DNA of 64,000 nucleotides, taken from Actinomucor elegans (taxonomy: Eukaryota > Mucoromycota > Mucoromycetes > Mucorales > Mucoraceae). The translations under genes were made by a program, and so were the position numbers. The notes beneath the pieces are model-generated. The model saw only the letters and a program-made list of their open reading frames with translations, was not told the origin of the DNA and did no database searches. Shown here piece by piece: positions 53,765-64,000 of the stretch; the stretch's first letter is position 1, and every line of letters begins with the position of its first letter. The stretch is taken from positions 361,738 to 425,737 of the forward strand of contig JAMSLZ010000020.1 in assembly GCA_026027325.1 (NCBI GenBank), in the 5' to 3' direction.

Positions 53765-56700
53765 AAAACCTTGAGCCCAACAATTCGCCTTACGGATCCA
53801 AAAGTGAGCATGAACATTTTATGCGAAAATTGCAGCAAAGCATCACAGCAAACGAGAAAATACCTATTACAACGTGGTGTACTGTACCAGAATCAGTTAT
53901 TCACCTTCCAACAGAAAAGGGAAAAACCGCCTATAGACGACAGTACCCTATTCCAGAGAAGTTGAAAGCTGTCTTACAAGATCAAATTCAACAATGGCTG
54001 CAAGAAGGAGTTATAAAAGTGGCTCCGGTTAATACTGATTTTAATAATCCTATTACTTGTGCCACTAAAAAGGATTTAGATGGAAATTATACAGGCATTC
54101 GAGTGTGTTTGGACCCAAGAGCCTTAAACCTACTTTTGCCTGATGATCGTTTTCCTATACCATTAGTTAAAGATGTCTTCCGATCTATGGGTAAGTCGAA
54201 AGTTTTTACCACTTTGGACCTTCGACAAGCGTTCCATCGATTCAAACTCGCAGAAGAAGATCAACATAAGACTTCTTTTACAGTGAATGATGGCCAGCAA
54301 TACTGCTTTGTTTCCTGCCCTTTCGGGTTGAAGTCGATAAGCTCATGCTTCCAGAGGGTCATGAACAAGATCTTCGCAGGATGTGGCTATGTAACGGTAT
54401 TTGTAGATGATGTTTTGGTTCACTCGGATAATATACATGATCATGCAAAACACGTACAAGATTGCATCAACCGGCTGACAGCAGTAAATTTGATTCTTAA
54501 CGTCAAAAAATGTCATTTTGCTCAGAAATCAGTTTACTTATTGGGATTCTCATTAAGTGCAGATGGAGTATCTTTGGATCAACGTAAAGTAACAAACGCA
54601 TATGACTGGCCAGCACCTACTACAGGCAAACACATTATGCGATTCCTAGGATTCGCCAATTATTTTAGAGATCATCTACCTAAATTCTCGGATATGACGC
54701 ACCGCTTAGATAAGCTAAGAAATGAAGGTGATATCACTCACCTATGGACCGCACAACTTCAGCAAGATTTTGAAGACATTAAAACGGCACTCAGCAGTGC
54801 GCCGGTGCTAAGCATTCCACAAATGGATCACCCATTTTACGTAGCGACGGATGCCAGCGCGTATTCCATCGGTGGAGTGGTCTACCAAGTAATTAATAAT
54901 ACATACAAGTACATAGGCTTTGCTGCACGTTCATTATCAACCTCAGAAAAAAACTATTCGTGTACTAAGAGAGAACTACTAGGAGTTGTTTTTATGTTAC
55001 GAAGATTTCATCAATATTTGTGGGGCAATCCATTCACTCTCATTACCGATCATAAAGCATTATGTTACCTGCAAACTCAAACTATCGCCAATCCCATGAT
55101 GGTAGGTTGGCTAGACATAATTTGTGACTATACTTATGATGTGGTACATCTACCTGGTATACTAAACGTCATCCCCGACGCGTTATCTCGTTTATTTGGA
55201 GAGGAGCATGTACCAACATATAACAAGGCAATACCCGACACAATAAAAACTTCGACGCATCCAACATTGCGTCTGGAGGGGGGTAATGGCGGTAAGGCTA
55301 GCAAGATAAACATCAGTAATAAGCCAAAAGCTTATTTAGAGGCAATTAATGCAATAAGTCAAGTTAAAGAAGAATACATGACGCCTCCTAAAGATCAAAG
55401 ACAGAAGATATTATTAGATACTCATCTTTTTGGACATTTTGGAGCCAATGCAATGGTAACCAAAATACACAACGACGGGATCCACTGGACAAACATTAAG
55501 GAGGAAGCTCTGGAAATGGTTAAACAGTGTGAGCAATGTCTGCAATTTAACCTAGGCAACAAAGCGTTCAGACCTTTAACCAGTATCATGGCCGATGCAC
55601 CAGGTGATCATTGGGCCATAGATCTAGGCACACTTAGTGTCACTTCCTCGGAAGGTAGTAACTACATCATGATCATGGTTGACATATTTTCGAGATTCTG
55701 CATAGCCAGAGCAATTCCGGACAAAACGGCGGTAACAGTGGCAAAAGAGGTAATAAAGGTATTTTGCGACTTTGGTTTCCCCAAAGTGCTGCAGTCCGAT
55801 AATGGCACCGAGTTCGTAAATCAAGTACTGCAACACGTAGTAAACCACTGTGGCATTGATCATCGGTTAACGCTACCCTACAATCCTAGAGCAAACGGAG
55901 TAGCAGAAAAATGGGTGGGAACCATAAAAAGGACACTCATCAAACAGTTGGATGACAACAAAACCGATTGGGAGAAGTATCTACCAGCAGTACAATTAGC
56001 GGTCAACTGCAAATACGCAAGCATTCACGGATCACGTCCATTCTCTATCATGTTTGCAAGGGAGCCTAACGACTTCAAGGACTATTCAAAAGTGGAAATA
56101 GCTAAAGCCAAGCCAGGTGCAGAAAAATCCAATGCAATTCTCAGACGTATAAATGACATGTCCAAAATCATCGTACCAGTCATCAAAGACAGAAGTATAA
56201 CCACACAATTAGCACAACAAAAGACGTTTAATGCTAAAAACAACATAATGGATACAGACTATCCAGTGGGTACCTTGGTGATGCTATCTAACGTTATCAA
56301 AGGATCAGCAACGGATCCAACATATACAGGGCCATTTACAGTGCATAGCATTACAAAAAGACACAATTACATTTTAAGAGACAGAATGGACAATATATCG
56401 AACTCGTATCCTATACATAGGCTCAAGCTAGCAGGCGGCGAGAGCACACCAGTTACAAAGGATGCTAGCGATATATACGAAGTACAGTCTGTAATCAATC
56501 ACAAAGTAGATCCAACCAATGCAAACAAATACATATATCGAGTCAGATGGAAAGGTTATCCAGATCCCAATGAGGACACATGGGAACAAGTGCAACATTT
56601 TAGCAGCCTAAAACCCATACAAGATTACTGGACGCGACGTAACTCTAACTGCGCGGATCCAGAGATCAATAAGGCGAATGTACAGCGCAAAAGAAGAAAT

Positions 56701-56820
56701 CCATCGACCGATAAAGTAGATCGCAAACACATACAAAGCTCAAGCACCGGTATGCGAAAAAGCAAACGTGTGAGAAGATCCAAAGTCATAATAGCCAGCC
56801 TACATAGAGCCAAGCTCTAA
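53765..56820 (+). CDS. Element B: pol portion (RT, RNase H, integrase, chromodomain)
   Basis: Continues the B frame after C. RT has FTTLDLRQAFHRFKLA and VFVDDVLVHSD. RNase H has YVATDASAYSIGGVVYQ. The integrase has HLFGHFGANAM and CEQCLQFN, then WAIDLGTLSVTS, LQSDNGTEFVNQ and NGVAEKWVGT. The chromodomain (IYEVQSVINHKV, YRVRWKGYPDPNEDTWEQ) is followed by a basic tail. ATG 53821 is only the first Met after C; upstream codons up to the junction are open and in register with the gag half. Confidence 0.94.
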
Positions 56821-57119
56821 GCATGCTACAAAGATGTGCAATCTTTTTTACCCATTTTTATTTTTTTTATTTTTTACATTATTATGTTTTTTTGTATATA
56901 TATATATATATCATGAAATGCTTGGTCCAAGCATAGGGTTTTTTATTGAAAGCACAACAGCAGTACAACACACGTAAACGAAAAAGTACATCTACACAAA
57001 ACAATCTTACCGAAAAGCAGTAACGGATACCAATTTCAACATCTATATAAACCATTTAAGGGTAAGACGGTTACAGCACCTAATAATCATCATATATGCT
57101 TCAACCTGGTGGGGGGCCA
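56821..57119 (+). other. Element B 3' untranslated region and polypurine tract
   Basis: T-rich run, (TA)n at about 56896-56912, then the purine tract GGTGGGGGGCCA before the 3' LTR. Confidence 0.75.
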
Positions 57120-57335
57120 TGTAGTGGACATAACTACTTTACATAGAATAGTAATAGAAGTGGCCTGAATAGTTAACTTGTGTAATCGTGACTAGTTATA
57201 TTTACTATATGTAACCACCACCCAGCCTATTAATAACAGAAGGCGGGCAGTGGTAGAATAAATCTCTCTCTTGTTTTCTGTCTCGTTAATTAAACACGTA
57301 CCTAACTAATTACGAACATCTCAGGAAACATCTCA
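57120..57335 (+). repeat. 3' LTR of element B
   Basis: 216 bp, followed by duplicated TAAAC. Confidence 0.95.
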
Positions 57336-57521
57336 TAAACCATAATGTCCTAAAAGGTGTGCTTTAAATACGAGATTATCACGTTCATTTTTAGGTGGTG
57401 TAATATAATCAGCAAACTTTAATGTTCGAAGAATCAGGTCTTCATCGTCATTAGAAGTTTGTTGTGGAGATATAGTAGCGCAAGTATCATTACTCTGATC
57501 AGTAAGTAATATTGGTACCGT
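57336..57521 (-). pseudogene. Element A: linker and start of integrase zinc finger
   Basis: Minus frame with VPILLTDQSNDTC, DDEDLILRTLKFADYITPP and FKAHLLGHYGL. It joins RNase H across the 57522-60022 insertion and the integrase across element B, both in frame. Confidence 0.88.
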
Positions 57522-57741
57522 GATAAACATTTACAACTACTTAATATTTTTAACTTTCCTAAAAAATCAAGGCATAAATATAATGTTGCCTTTTTATCCA
57601 TAAATAAAATGTTGGTTACTTGTTCTATTTTAGAATAAAATTTATTTATATTATTATTTGTATTCAAAAAAATCTATTATTTCCTAATTTTTTTATATAT
57701 TGTACTATTTTGAACATATTTCTGTAATACTAAATGTTCTT
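57522..57741 (+). repeat. Left 220-bp terminal direct repeat
   Basis: Same as 59803-60022 by eye. Confidence 0.88.
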
Positions 57742-57753
57742 CTTATTAATTGA

Positions 57754-59231
57754 TTAATTATTTTCTATTGATTTCCAATAATTCAAAATAGTATCATGTG
57801 ATGTAAAATCTTTTTCTTTTACCCATGAATTATGTTCTTTACCATACTTTTTCCATTTTACAAAATATTCATATAAGTTCTTTACTTTTTTGTGTTTAAT
57901 TATATATTGTATTTCATATATATTTTGATCATTATTACTAGTGATATCTTCCTCCATTTGATCCATAATATCTATATTCACTTCATTTATATTTAAATTA
58001 TTTAAAAATTGATTTTGTAATGATTTTATATCAACGATATTTTCTATTTTATATTGTGTTTTTAATGTTACTTCTTTATTCATTTCAATATTATTTTTAT
58101 AATAATAATCAAAATTATCATTTAGCCATTTGTTGTAATGGGCATTTTCTTCAATTCCAAATAACTCTGTAAAATATTTTATGTTCAGTAATACTATTGC
58201 TAATTTTAGCTGTATATTATATGTCTTATTATCTGTTATTCTAATCTTATTTTGTCCACTAAATCTTTTAAAAATACTACCTAATTCTGCAAAATATTTT
58301 CTATTTTTGACCTTAATCCACCTAATTCTTCATTGAATTTTTTTTCATCTATGGTTAATTCAACTCCTTTATCTTTTTTTATAGGATAGCAAAAATTTTT
58401 CAAGGATATATTAAATCCAATATTACTAAATTTTTCTATAAATTCTTTTACTGTGTTTTCATATAATCCATCAAAACATATACAATCTATTTCATTATAA
58501 AACTTATTGATATTTATGTCTAAAAGCATTTTATCATCAGTATTATTTCTACAAGGTAAGGAATCAGATATATAAACACATATTCTATTAATATCTATAA
58601 TAAATTGTGTATTTAATCCATTTCTTTTTAATTTATACGAGAATAACTCTTTTTTATCTAGATTAATATCTTGATATGTTATACGATTATGGTGACCATC
58701 AATTAGTAATGTTACATTATCTAACATCATTGGATTAAATTTCTTAGCACAAAGTAATCTCAATGTATGTGTAGAAAAACATTTTTCTAATTTATTATTT
58801 ATCCATTTTTCCAATAAATCATAATTATTTATATATAATGATTGATATAATTTATAAAAACTAGTAGATGGAATATACATTTCCATTTCATTTATAGATT
58901 TTCCATTTAATAAATGTTCTAATAATATCAATACTTTATCTGCTGTTATATATGGACCTGGTAGTTTTATATTGTTACATAAATCTGTCAAAAATACAAA
59001 TGGAGCAATACTTCCTAATTTAATATATATATTTTTTTTAATTCTATCAATATTTGGTATACTCGTTATTTTAGATCTATGATATTTCAATTCAACTTTA
59101 TATATATATTCATTTTTCATAAATTTCCAATACCTATTGTAAATATTTCTGTATTCATTTTCAATTAATAAGTCTATATGAGTGTTCATAAACAAATAAA
59201 ATGATGTATTTTTATATAAAGAGAAATTCAA
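57754..59231 (-). pseudogene. DDE transposase-chromodomain fusion (AT-rich relative), one frameshift
   Basis: The first frame (59231 to about 58285) has LPGPYITADKVLILLEHLLN and IPSTSFYKLYQSLYI. First Asp in NVTLLIDGHHNR, second Asp in CICFDGLYE, Glu in LRSKIEN. A missing base near 58290 (in ATTTT) shifts the frame; the other frame continues FAELGSIFKRFSG, runs open through NIKYFTELFGIEENAHYN, and passes without a stop into an N/I-rich linker and chromodomain (YEIQYIIKHKKV, YEYFVKWKKYGKEHNSW). Alignment with 19513-21214 is clear over the whole length, which proves the two-domain fusion is ancestral. Confidence 0.85.
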
Positions 59232-59279
59232 TTTTTAATATTTTCTATATTTAATAAACTTTTATTTATATATGAAAAT

Positions 59280-59647
59280 TCAATTTTTAATATTTTCTAT
59301 ATTTTCCAAGAACTTATGATTTCTTTTTGCATAATCTAACCATGATTTAAAATTATAAATTTCTTTAATACTAACATATCCTTTTCTTAAACACCAGGAT
59401 TTGAAATATTCATTTCTAACTTTTTCGTTATCATCTAAAATTGTTTTTATCACTAAATTGGCATGGATATTTGTATTGTTTTCACCAACATCATAGAAAG
59501 GACCACTATATAAAATTTTATCAATATTTTTATATTTCCAACCCATTGCAGTATTTTCTTGTTTAATATTTCGGATGATTTATTCTTGACATCTTTTTTT
59601 TCAGGATTTAGAGTTAAAACCACAGCATAATAATAGATTTTTTCCAT
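59280..59647 (-). pseudogene. HUH/CRESS-like Rep endonuclease domain, one frameshift
   Basis: Starting MEKIYYYAVVLTLNP (motif I-like beta strand), with a frame change near 59560, then GPFYDVGENNTNIHANLVIK (motif II-like, His followed by hydrophobic and Asn) and IYNFKSWLDYAKRNHKF (motif III-like YxxK with catalytic Tyr). About 120 residues, the size of a stand-alone HUH endonuclease domain. The role would be nicking and rolling-circle-type replication. No helicase domain. Assignment is by motif order only. Confidence 0.45.
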
Positions 59648-59680
59648 TAAATATAATATTGATGTTATTTTAAAAATAAT

Positions 59681-59919
59681 TCTCAAATATTATAGATACT
59701 TTTATATTTTCCAAAATATCATGCCAAGAATTAGATGCCAAGGAAGTTGTTTTTAGATTTCTCAATGTGATTAAACGCAATGGAAGTCTAAAAATAGGAC
59801 AAGATAAACATTTACAACTACTTAATATTTTTAACTTTCCTAAAAAATCAAGGCATAAATATAATGTTGCCTTTTTATCCATAAATAAAATGTTGGTTAC
59901 TTGTTCTATTTTAGAATAA
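59681..59919 (+). other. Open frame without ATG entering the right terminal repeat
   Basis: A plus frame free of stops encodes CQELDAKEVVFRFLNVIKRN and continues into the 220-bp repeat as HLQLLNIFNFPKKSRH, ending TCSILE. Less AT-rich than its surroundings. It could be the 3' exon of another gene of the element or a captured piece. Confidence 0.3.
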
Positions 59920-60022
59920 AATTTATTTATATTATTATTTGTATTCAAAAAAATCTATTATTTCCTAATTTTTTTATATATTGTACTATTTTGAACATAT
60001 TTCTGTAATACTAAATGTTCTT
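59803..60022 (+). repeat. Right 220-bp terminal direct repeat
   Basis: Same as 57522-57741; followed by CCGT. Confidence 0.88.
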
Positions 60023-60995
60023 CCGTTGAAGAAGAAGCTAAGAGAGAAGTATTATTTTTATAAATACTAGGGCGTGACTGTTGAGCAAATTGCTTTTTGC
60101 TTTTAGCCATAGATCCCTTTTCACTATCTTTCAAGCTTTTCTTTTTGTTTGAAATGCTACCAACATCACCAAGCGCGACTATATCGAGACAACTACCCCC
60201 CTCCAGAACATTAATCGGTTGATCCTCGTCCGTATAAAGGCGTGAGAGAGCGTCAGGAATAAGATTTTTGAATCCAGGCAGGTGAACTGTATTGAACGTA
60301 TAGCCAAAAATACCCTCATACCAACCAGCCATTAAAGCATTAGGTACTTCTTGAGTCTGCAAGTAAATGAGACTTTTATGATCAGTATGCAACGTAAAGG
60401 GAATAAGATACAGCCACTTGTGGAATTTCGCAAATGCATAAACGACAGCTAACAATTCACGTTTGGTAGTGCTATAGTTGCGTTCGGAAACACTAAGCTT
60501 TCGAGAAGCCAAGGCAACAAACTTAACTTCATTATCGATAATTTGATACAGCATAGCACCAATACCAGACACACTTGCATCTGTTGCAACATGAAATCGT
60601 TGACCGATAACTGGAGGCGAGATAACAGGAGCATTGGCCAGAGCGTATTTAAGAGCTGCAAAAGCTTGTTCGTGTTTGTTTGACCAGACTTTAGTAATAT
60701 CTTTTACGTTACGTAGGTCATCTAAATCAGCAGCGAGTTTAGCAAAGAAAGGAATGGATGAACGGAAGAAGTTCATAAACCCGAGAAACTGTTGGATATG
60801 ACGTCCAGTAGTCATTTTAGGCCAGCTTTCTAAGCTTGCTACTTTGCGAGGATCAGGGATCAGTTTACCTTTTATCAACGACCAACCCAATATGTGTATA
60901 CTCTGTTGAGCGAATACGATCTTATCAGGATTCAGTACGAGATTAGCACTAGTAAGACGTTTGATCACTTCAGCAACGCAATCTGCATGATACAC
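60023..60995 (-). pseudogene. Element A: RT thumb, RNase H and linker
   Basis: Minus frame starting in RT (VYHADCVAEVIKRLTSANLV) with HILGWSLIKG and FLGFMNFFRSSIPFFAK; RNase H has HVATDASVSGIGAMLYQ and HTDHKSLIYLQTQEV. RT catalytic and upstream domains are missing: similarity stops at about 60995. The Lys/Ser-rich linker leads into the insertion at 60022. With the fragments listed above, A is a third chromodomain gypsy family, older than B and C. Confidence 0.88.
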
Positions 60996-62294
60996 TATGG
61001 CGAAAATATTGTCGGTTTTTTGCCCAAAAGTTGATAATATTAGGGGTAAAATCGACTATAGTTCTGCTAATAATTATTGTCAATTTCTAGGCAGTGTTTT
61101 TTCGGCGGTTGATAATATTAGTGACTCTTATTCGATAATATTATGGGTAAATACTATAATATTAAGGGTTTTCCTTCAATATTATTATGGGTAAATTGTA
61201 TAATAGTAGTGGTTTCCAGTCAATAATAGTATGGATTAATCCCTCCATATTGATGATTTATAATCAATATTATTATTAGTTTTCTATCATATATTCACAA
61301 TACACTACTAATAATATTATAGTCATTTTGGTTATTCAGATAATAATTTAATTGCTATTTTTTTTATTTATATAATATATAACTTCAACAGATATTACTC
61401 TAATACACACTAGCCTTCAATAGCTGAATATACAATAACCAGCTTTCTATCACACACGAACAGTATTTAACTTACCTTATTGTCATACAAGTATAAAAGA
61501 ATTTATGTCCCACTGGCAAGTAACAGGTAAATGAATTAAGCAAATAACTGTATAAATAATGTCAGTTATCGTTGATGAAACAATATTTTAAGAGTATATT
61601 TGAACTAACCTTTAGAAGAATGGCCCACGCTTGTATAATAGCATATTTTAATCATCTTTTCCTAAAGTAAGTAATGATTAGATTCTTGAATGAAACTCGC
61701 TATTGCTACAGACTTACCAACACTATATCAGACACAATCAATTATAATTCACTGGGCTACAGTTTTAATAGTCTTCGTCTTGTATATATACACAACTAAA
61801 TCTATTATAACAGTATTAGATTAATATACAAAGAAATTAATGGATTAGTAATCATTGCACTTACTTAATGGTTATTAGCTTTAAAACTAATAGTAAAGGT
61901 TCAAAAGCTATATGGCATTACTGGCTATAAGTATTACTGAAGTGGTATAAGTATTTAAGAATACAAGTCAGTATAAGAATATAAGCAGTATGAATGACGA
62001 CGTATTTATAGATAATTACGACATTAAGAACGAGGGAAATATTCGAAAGCTTGGAAAAAAAAACACAATTACAAGCTGACATTGAGGTTAATTCCTATTA
62101 TACAGAAGCTTCAGTTAAAGTGTTGTGCGCAATAAGAGTGACAAATGTCAAGAAACCTTACGTTTAATGTGCCAATTTAGCAAACGAAAAAAAAGAAAGA
62201 AACTCAAGATTGGTGTAAAAAAGTTTTCTTAATACTGAAAAGCCGCAGAAAAATGCTACGTCAGCTACTTAAACCAATAAAAAAACGTCTATAT
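60996..62294. other. Non-coding, imperfect AT repeats
   Basis: About 61030-61330 contains several degenerate copies of a motif like ATAATATTA(N)GGGTAAA in both orientations. The remainder is AT-rich with a TATAAGTATTTAAGAATA-like series (61950-61990). No gene seen. Confidence 0.45.
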
Positions 62295-63376
62295 TTATTT
62301 CGTTTTTTTTGTATTTTTCTTAGAGCGTGGTTTACGCTTATTGGAATCCGCTTCTTTGGAACGATTGTCAGATCCAGCCTCCTCATCTTCACCAACGTCA
62401 GGTTGAACCGTAATGGCTTTTCTTTTCGTTGATGAGCGAGCAGAATGTAGATCCAACAAGCTAGCAATTGGAGATGCAAGACCAACTGGAGCAACAGAAG
62501 TAGCTAGACGATCAACAAGGATATGCTGATTATCCACACTATTTGCATAACAAGCATATTAATAAAGATATAAAAACAGAAATAAAAAAGCATCTAACCT
62601 GAAGAACGATTCAATCTCATTGTCTTCAACAGATTCTTGATTTTGTTGACTTTCACCTTCTTCAGCAGAATTACTTCTGGTACGTACAGTCTTCTTGTTT
62701 TTGAGTGCTTCAGATAAAAGTAACTTGGCAGCCCACATCTCTACACAGAGATGCAGATGCAAGCCCACATCTAAAGCACGTTTCTCTAAAAGCAAAGCAT
62801 AACGTTCTTGAATGCTGGTATCCTCTTCGCCAATTTCACTCCAAGTTTTACCAACAATATTTATATTTGCCCTTTCCATGTCTTTCAAGACATCTCTTGC
62901 CAAGTATTTCAACGTATTGTATTGCGGTTGAACATCATCATCGGTCAGTTCATTTTGTTGGCCTTTATATACTTGAGGTGTTTCAAGAGGGCATATAACC
63001 TTAATGGTGCAGAAGGGGTGACATTTGTCTTGGTTGCCTTTTGTTGATAACGCACTTTTGCTTCTTCTAGCACTTTTGGGATTGACCGTTTACTACGTAA
63101 ATTAGGATTCAAAGCATTTGCAATTGCTTCTCGTTCAGCTATATATGACAAGCTAAGAGGTTAATAAAACTGAATGTAGTAACATGCTTCAGATATGATT
63201 GTACCATCGTCAAGTGCTTGTTCAATTTCTTCGTTAGATGAAACCCTCGAAGCTTCTCGAGGAAATAGAGGTGCTAATATTTGGATCAAATCTTGAATTA
63301 AACGACGGTTGATTAAGATTTCTTGTTCAATCTTCTCAAAGTAGACGCTCCAATTATTGTTGTTGTTGTTTGACAT
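62295..63376 (-). CDS. Nuclear-type protein of unknown function, four exons
   Basis: Exons 63376-63205, 63138-63000, 62895-62599 and 62538-62295 have agreeing phases and give 283 residues. The protein has a helical N-terminus (WSVYFEKIEQEILINRRL), a middle part with TWSEIGEEDTSIQERYALLL and LHLCVEMWAAKLLLSEAL, an acidic stretch and a strongly basic, NLS-like tail (SNKRKPRSKKNTKKTK). No domain recognised with confidence; the W-S-x-I...Y pattern recalls HMG-box-like helices but is too weak for a call. The 104-nt third-position intron (62896-62999) ends in AAG rather than a pyrimidine-rich acceptor; the alternative is a 1-base frameshift at about 63010. Confidence 0.6.
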
Positions 63377-63780
63377 AGCTATAAAGTAAATATATTATAA
63401 AGAAAAGTGATTGAATGATTTGAGCTATTTAACTGTTTTATAAGCGTACTTTACCATTTATCCATTAGTAATCCTTACTAATGTCCAAAGAGCTTTCTGG
63501 AAAGTAAGCTTACTGACAGGTATGACTGACTTGGAAAGGAATTAGCTTGATTAGAAATCATAAGGATCCATTAAAATGTATTCGATATCTGAATAATCTG
63601 GAAGGCTGAGTAATATGAAAAGCTGATTAGTTCAAAGGATTCAACAGCCTAAAACAATGAATTACCATTGAGAACTCTGTCAATTGTAGACCAAGCAAAC
63701 GTATTTAAGACCTGCTTTTTCTAAACAACAAAACCGCTATTCATTAATTCGATATATTTACTTGTTTTTACTTATCTTTA
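63377..63780. other. Divergent promoter region
   Basis: Between the minus gene start (63376) and the partial plus gene at 63781. No motif recognised. Confidence 0.4.
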
Positions 63781-64000
63781 AATGGGCAAAGTTTCCTCTT
63801 CTGCTACACCATATAAATATACTTGCGCTACTTGTTTGAGGCCATTCAAACTGTTAAAGCTAGGAGTAATCACTATAGCCATAATCGTGATCATAGAAAA
63901 CAAAGGGTCGTCCAAACGCAAGAAGCTAGCATTCCTGTCCAAGGTGAGTTAACAGATATATTACTAAAGCTTTTAATTTAACAATATACCTTGTTTGAAA
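63781..64000 (+). CDS. Possible start of a C2H2-like gene, cut by the window edge
   Basis: ATG 63781 encodes MGKVSSSATPYKYTCATC. After the CxxC a shift of one base in the TTT run (about 63833) gives an open frame with ARSNHYSHNRDHRKQRV, making CxxC...H...H zinc-finger-like spacing. A consensus donor (GGTGAGTT) occurs at about 63942. Too short to assign. Confidence 0.3.

Larger units (their letters stand above)
44790..57335 (+). mobile_element. Ty3/gypsy chromodomain retrotransposon B, carrying nested element C
   Basis: 216-bp LTRs (44790-45005 and 57120-57335, TGTAGTGG...ACATCTCA) appear identical, and the target duplication is TAAAC (44785-44789, 57336-57340). Without C it would be about 6.4 kb with one gag-pol frame. 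Polypurine tract GGTGGGGGGCCA precedes the 3' LTR (57108-57119). The 49-nt leader has no TGG-type tRNA primer site. Confidence 0.95.
57522..60022 (-). mobile_element. AT-rich 2.5-kb element: terminal direct repeats, transposase-chromodomain fusion, HUH-like Rep
   Basis: 2501 bp between 4-bp direct repeats CCGT (57518-57521, 60023-60026). Removing the element plus one CCGT rejoins element A in frame (SST-VPILL). Both ends are the same 220-bp sequence in direct orientation (57522-57741 and 59803-60022) beginning GATAAACATTTACAAC and ending TAAATGTTCTT, whose ends are loosely inverted (AAACATTTA/TAAATGTT). Cargo on minus: Rep-like ORF, then transposase-chromodomain. Very AT-rich. The overall design parallels 19008-23464. 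Confidence 0.8.

Noticed and set aside
61981..62080. 29-codon ORF MNDDVFIDNYD
   Set aside because: Too short, with no support beyond an ATG.
1..64000. CRISPR arrays, bacterial operons, rRNA genes
   Set aside because: None seen: spliceosomal introns and eukaryotic tRNA genes show nuclear DNA, and no regularly spaced repeat array or rRNA core sequence is present.

Overview
The window reads as nuclear DNA of an early-diverging filamentous fungus, most likely Mucoromycota (Mucorales-like). This is inferred from AT-rich intergenic DNA, many 50-70 nt GT-AG introns, and the mix of DIRS, chromodomain Ty3/gypsy and Merlin elements. No species is claimed.

Left part (1-18 kb) is ordinary gene-bearing DNA: an HR1-like gene fragment (minus), the ribosome-biogenesis factor eIF6/TIF6, a tiny Cys-rich protein, a minus-strand run of introns that appears to carry one small nucleolar RNA each, a DNAJC17/Cwf23-type J-domain plus RRM protein, a disordered proline-rich protein, a complete 12-exon CEP104 homologue, a possible small membrane protein and a four-exon IRG-like GTPase with an N-terminal myristoylation signature.

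Middle part (18-38 kb) has three tRNA genes (Asp, Met, Asn), each bordered by the same two families of solo LTRs, a head-to-head pair of HSPA12-like Hsp70 paralogues, a 4-kb gene desert, and rotted DIRS remnants overrun by solo LTRs. At 19008-23464 lies a 4.46-kb DNA transposon with an ATC duplication. It has 282-bp terminal direct repeats whose own ends are inverted, an inner 144-bp inverted-repeat pair, a DDE transposase fused to a chromodomain (split by a solo LTR), and a 556-aa partner that weakly resembles a replication initiator.

Right part (38-61 kb) is a transposon nest. Ty3/gypsy element A (minus) has been hit by three elements: gypsy B (44790-57335, TSD taaac), an AT-rich Merlin-like element (41844-43743), and an AT-rich 2.5-kb element (57522-60022, TSD CCGT). 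B in turn is interrupted by an intact-looking gypsy C (47594-53759, TSD agagg). The 2.5-kb element again pairs a DDE transposase-chromodomain fusion with a Rep-like protein and again has terminal direct repeats. This recurring layout is the best candidate for an undescribed system. Reading frames across each insertion rejoin when one duplicated target copy is removed, which supports the boundaries. The last 3 kb hold a four-exon gene of unknown function and a partial gene at the edge.
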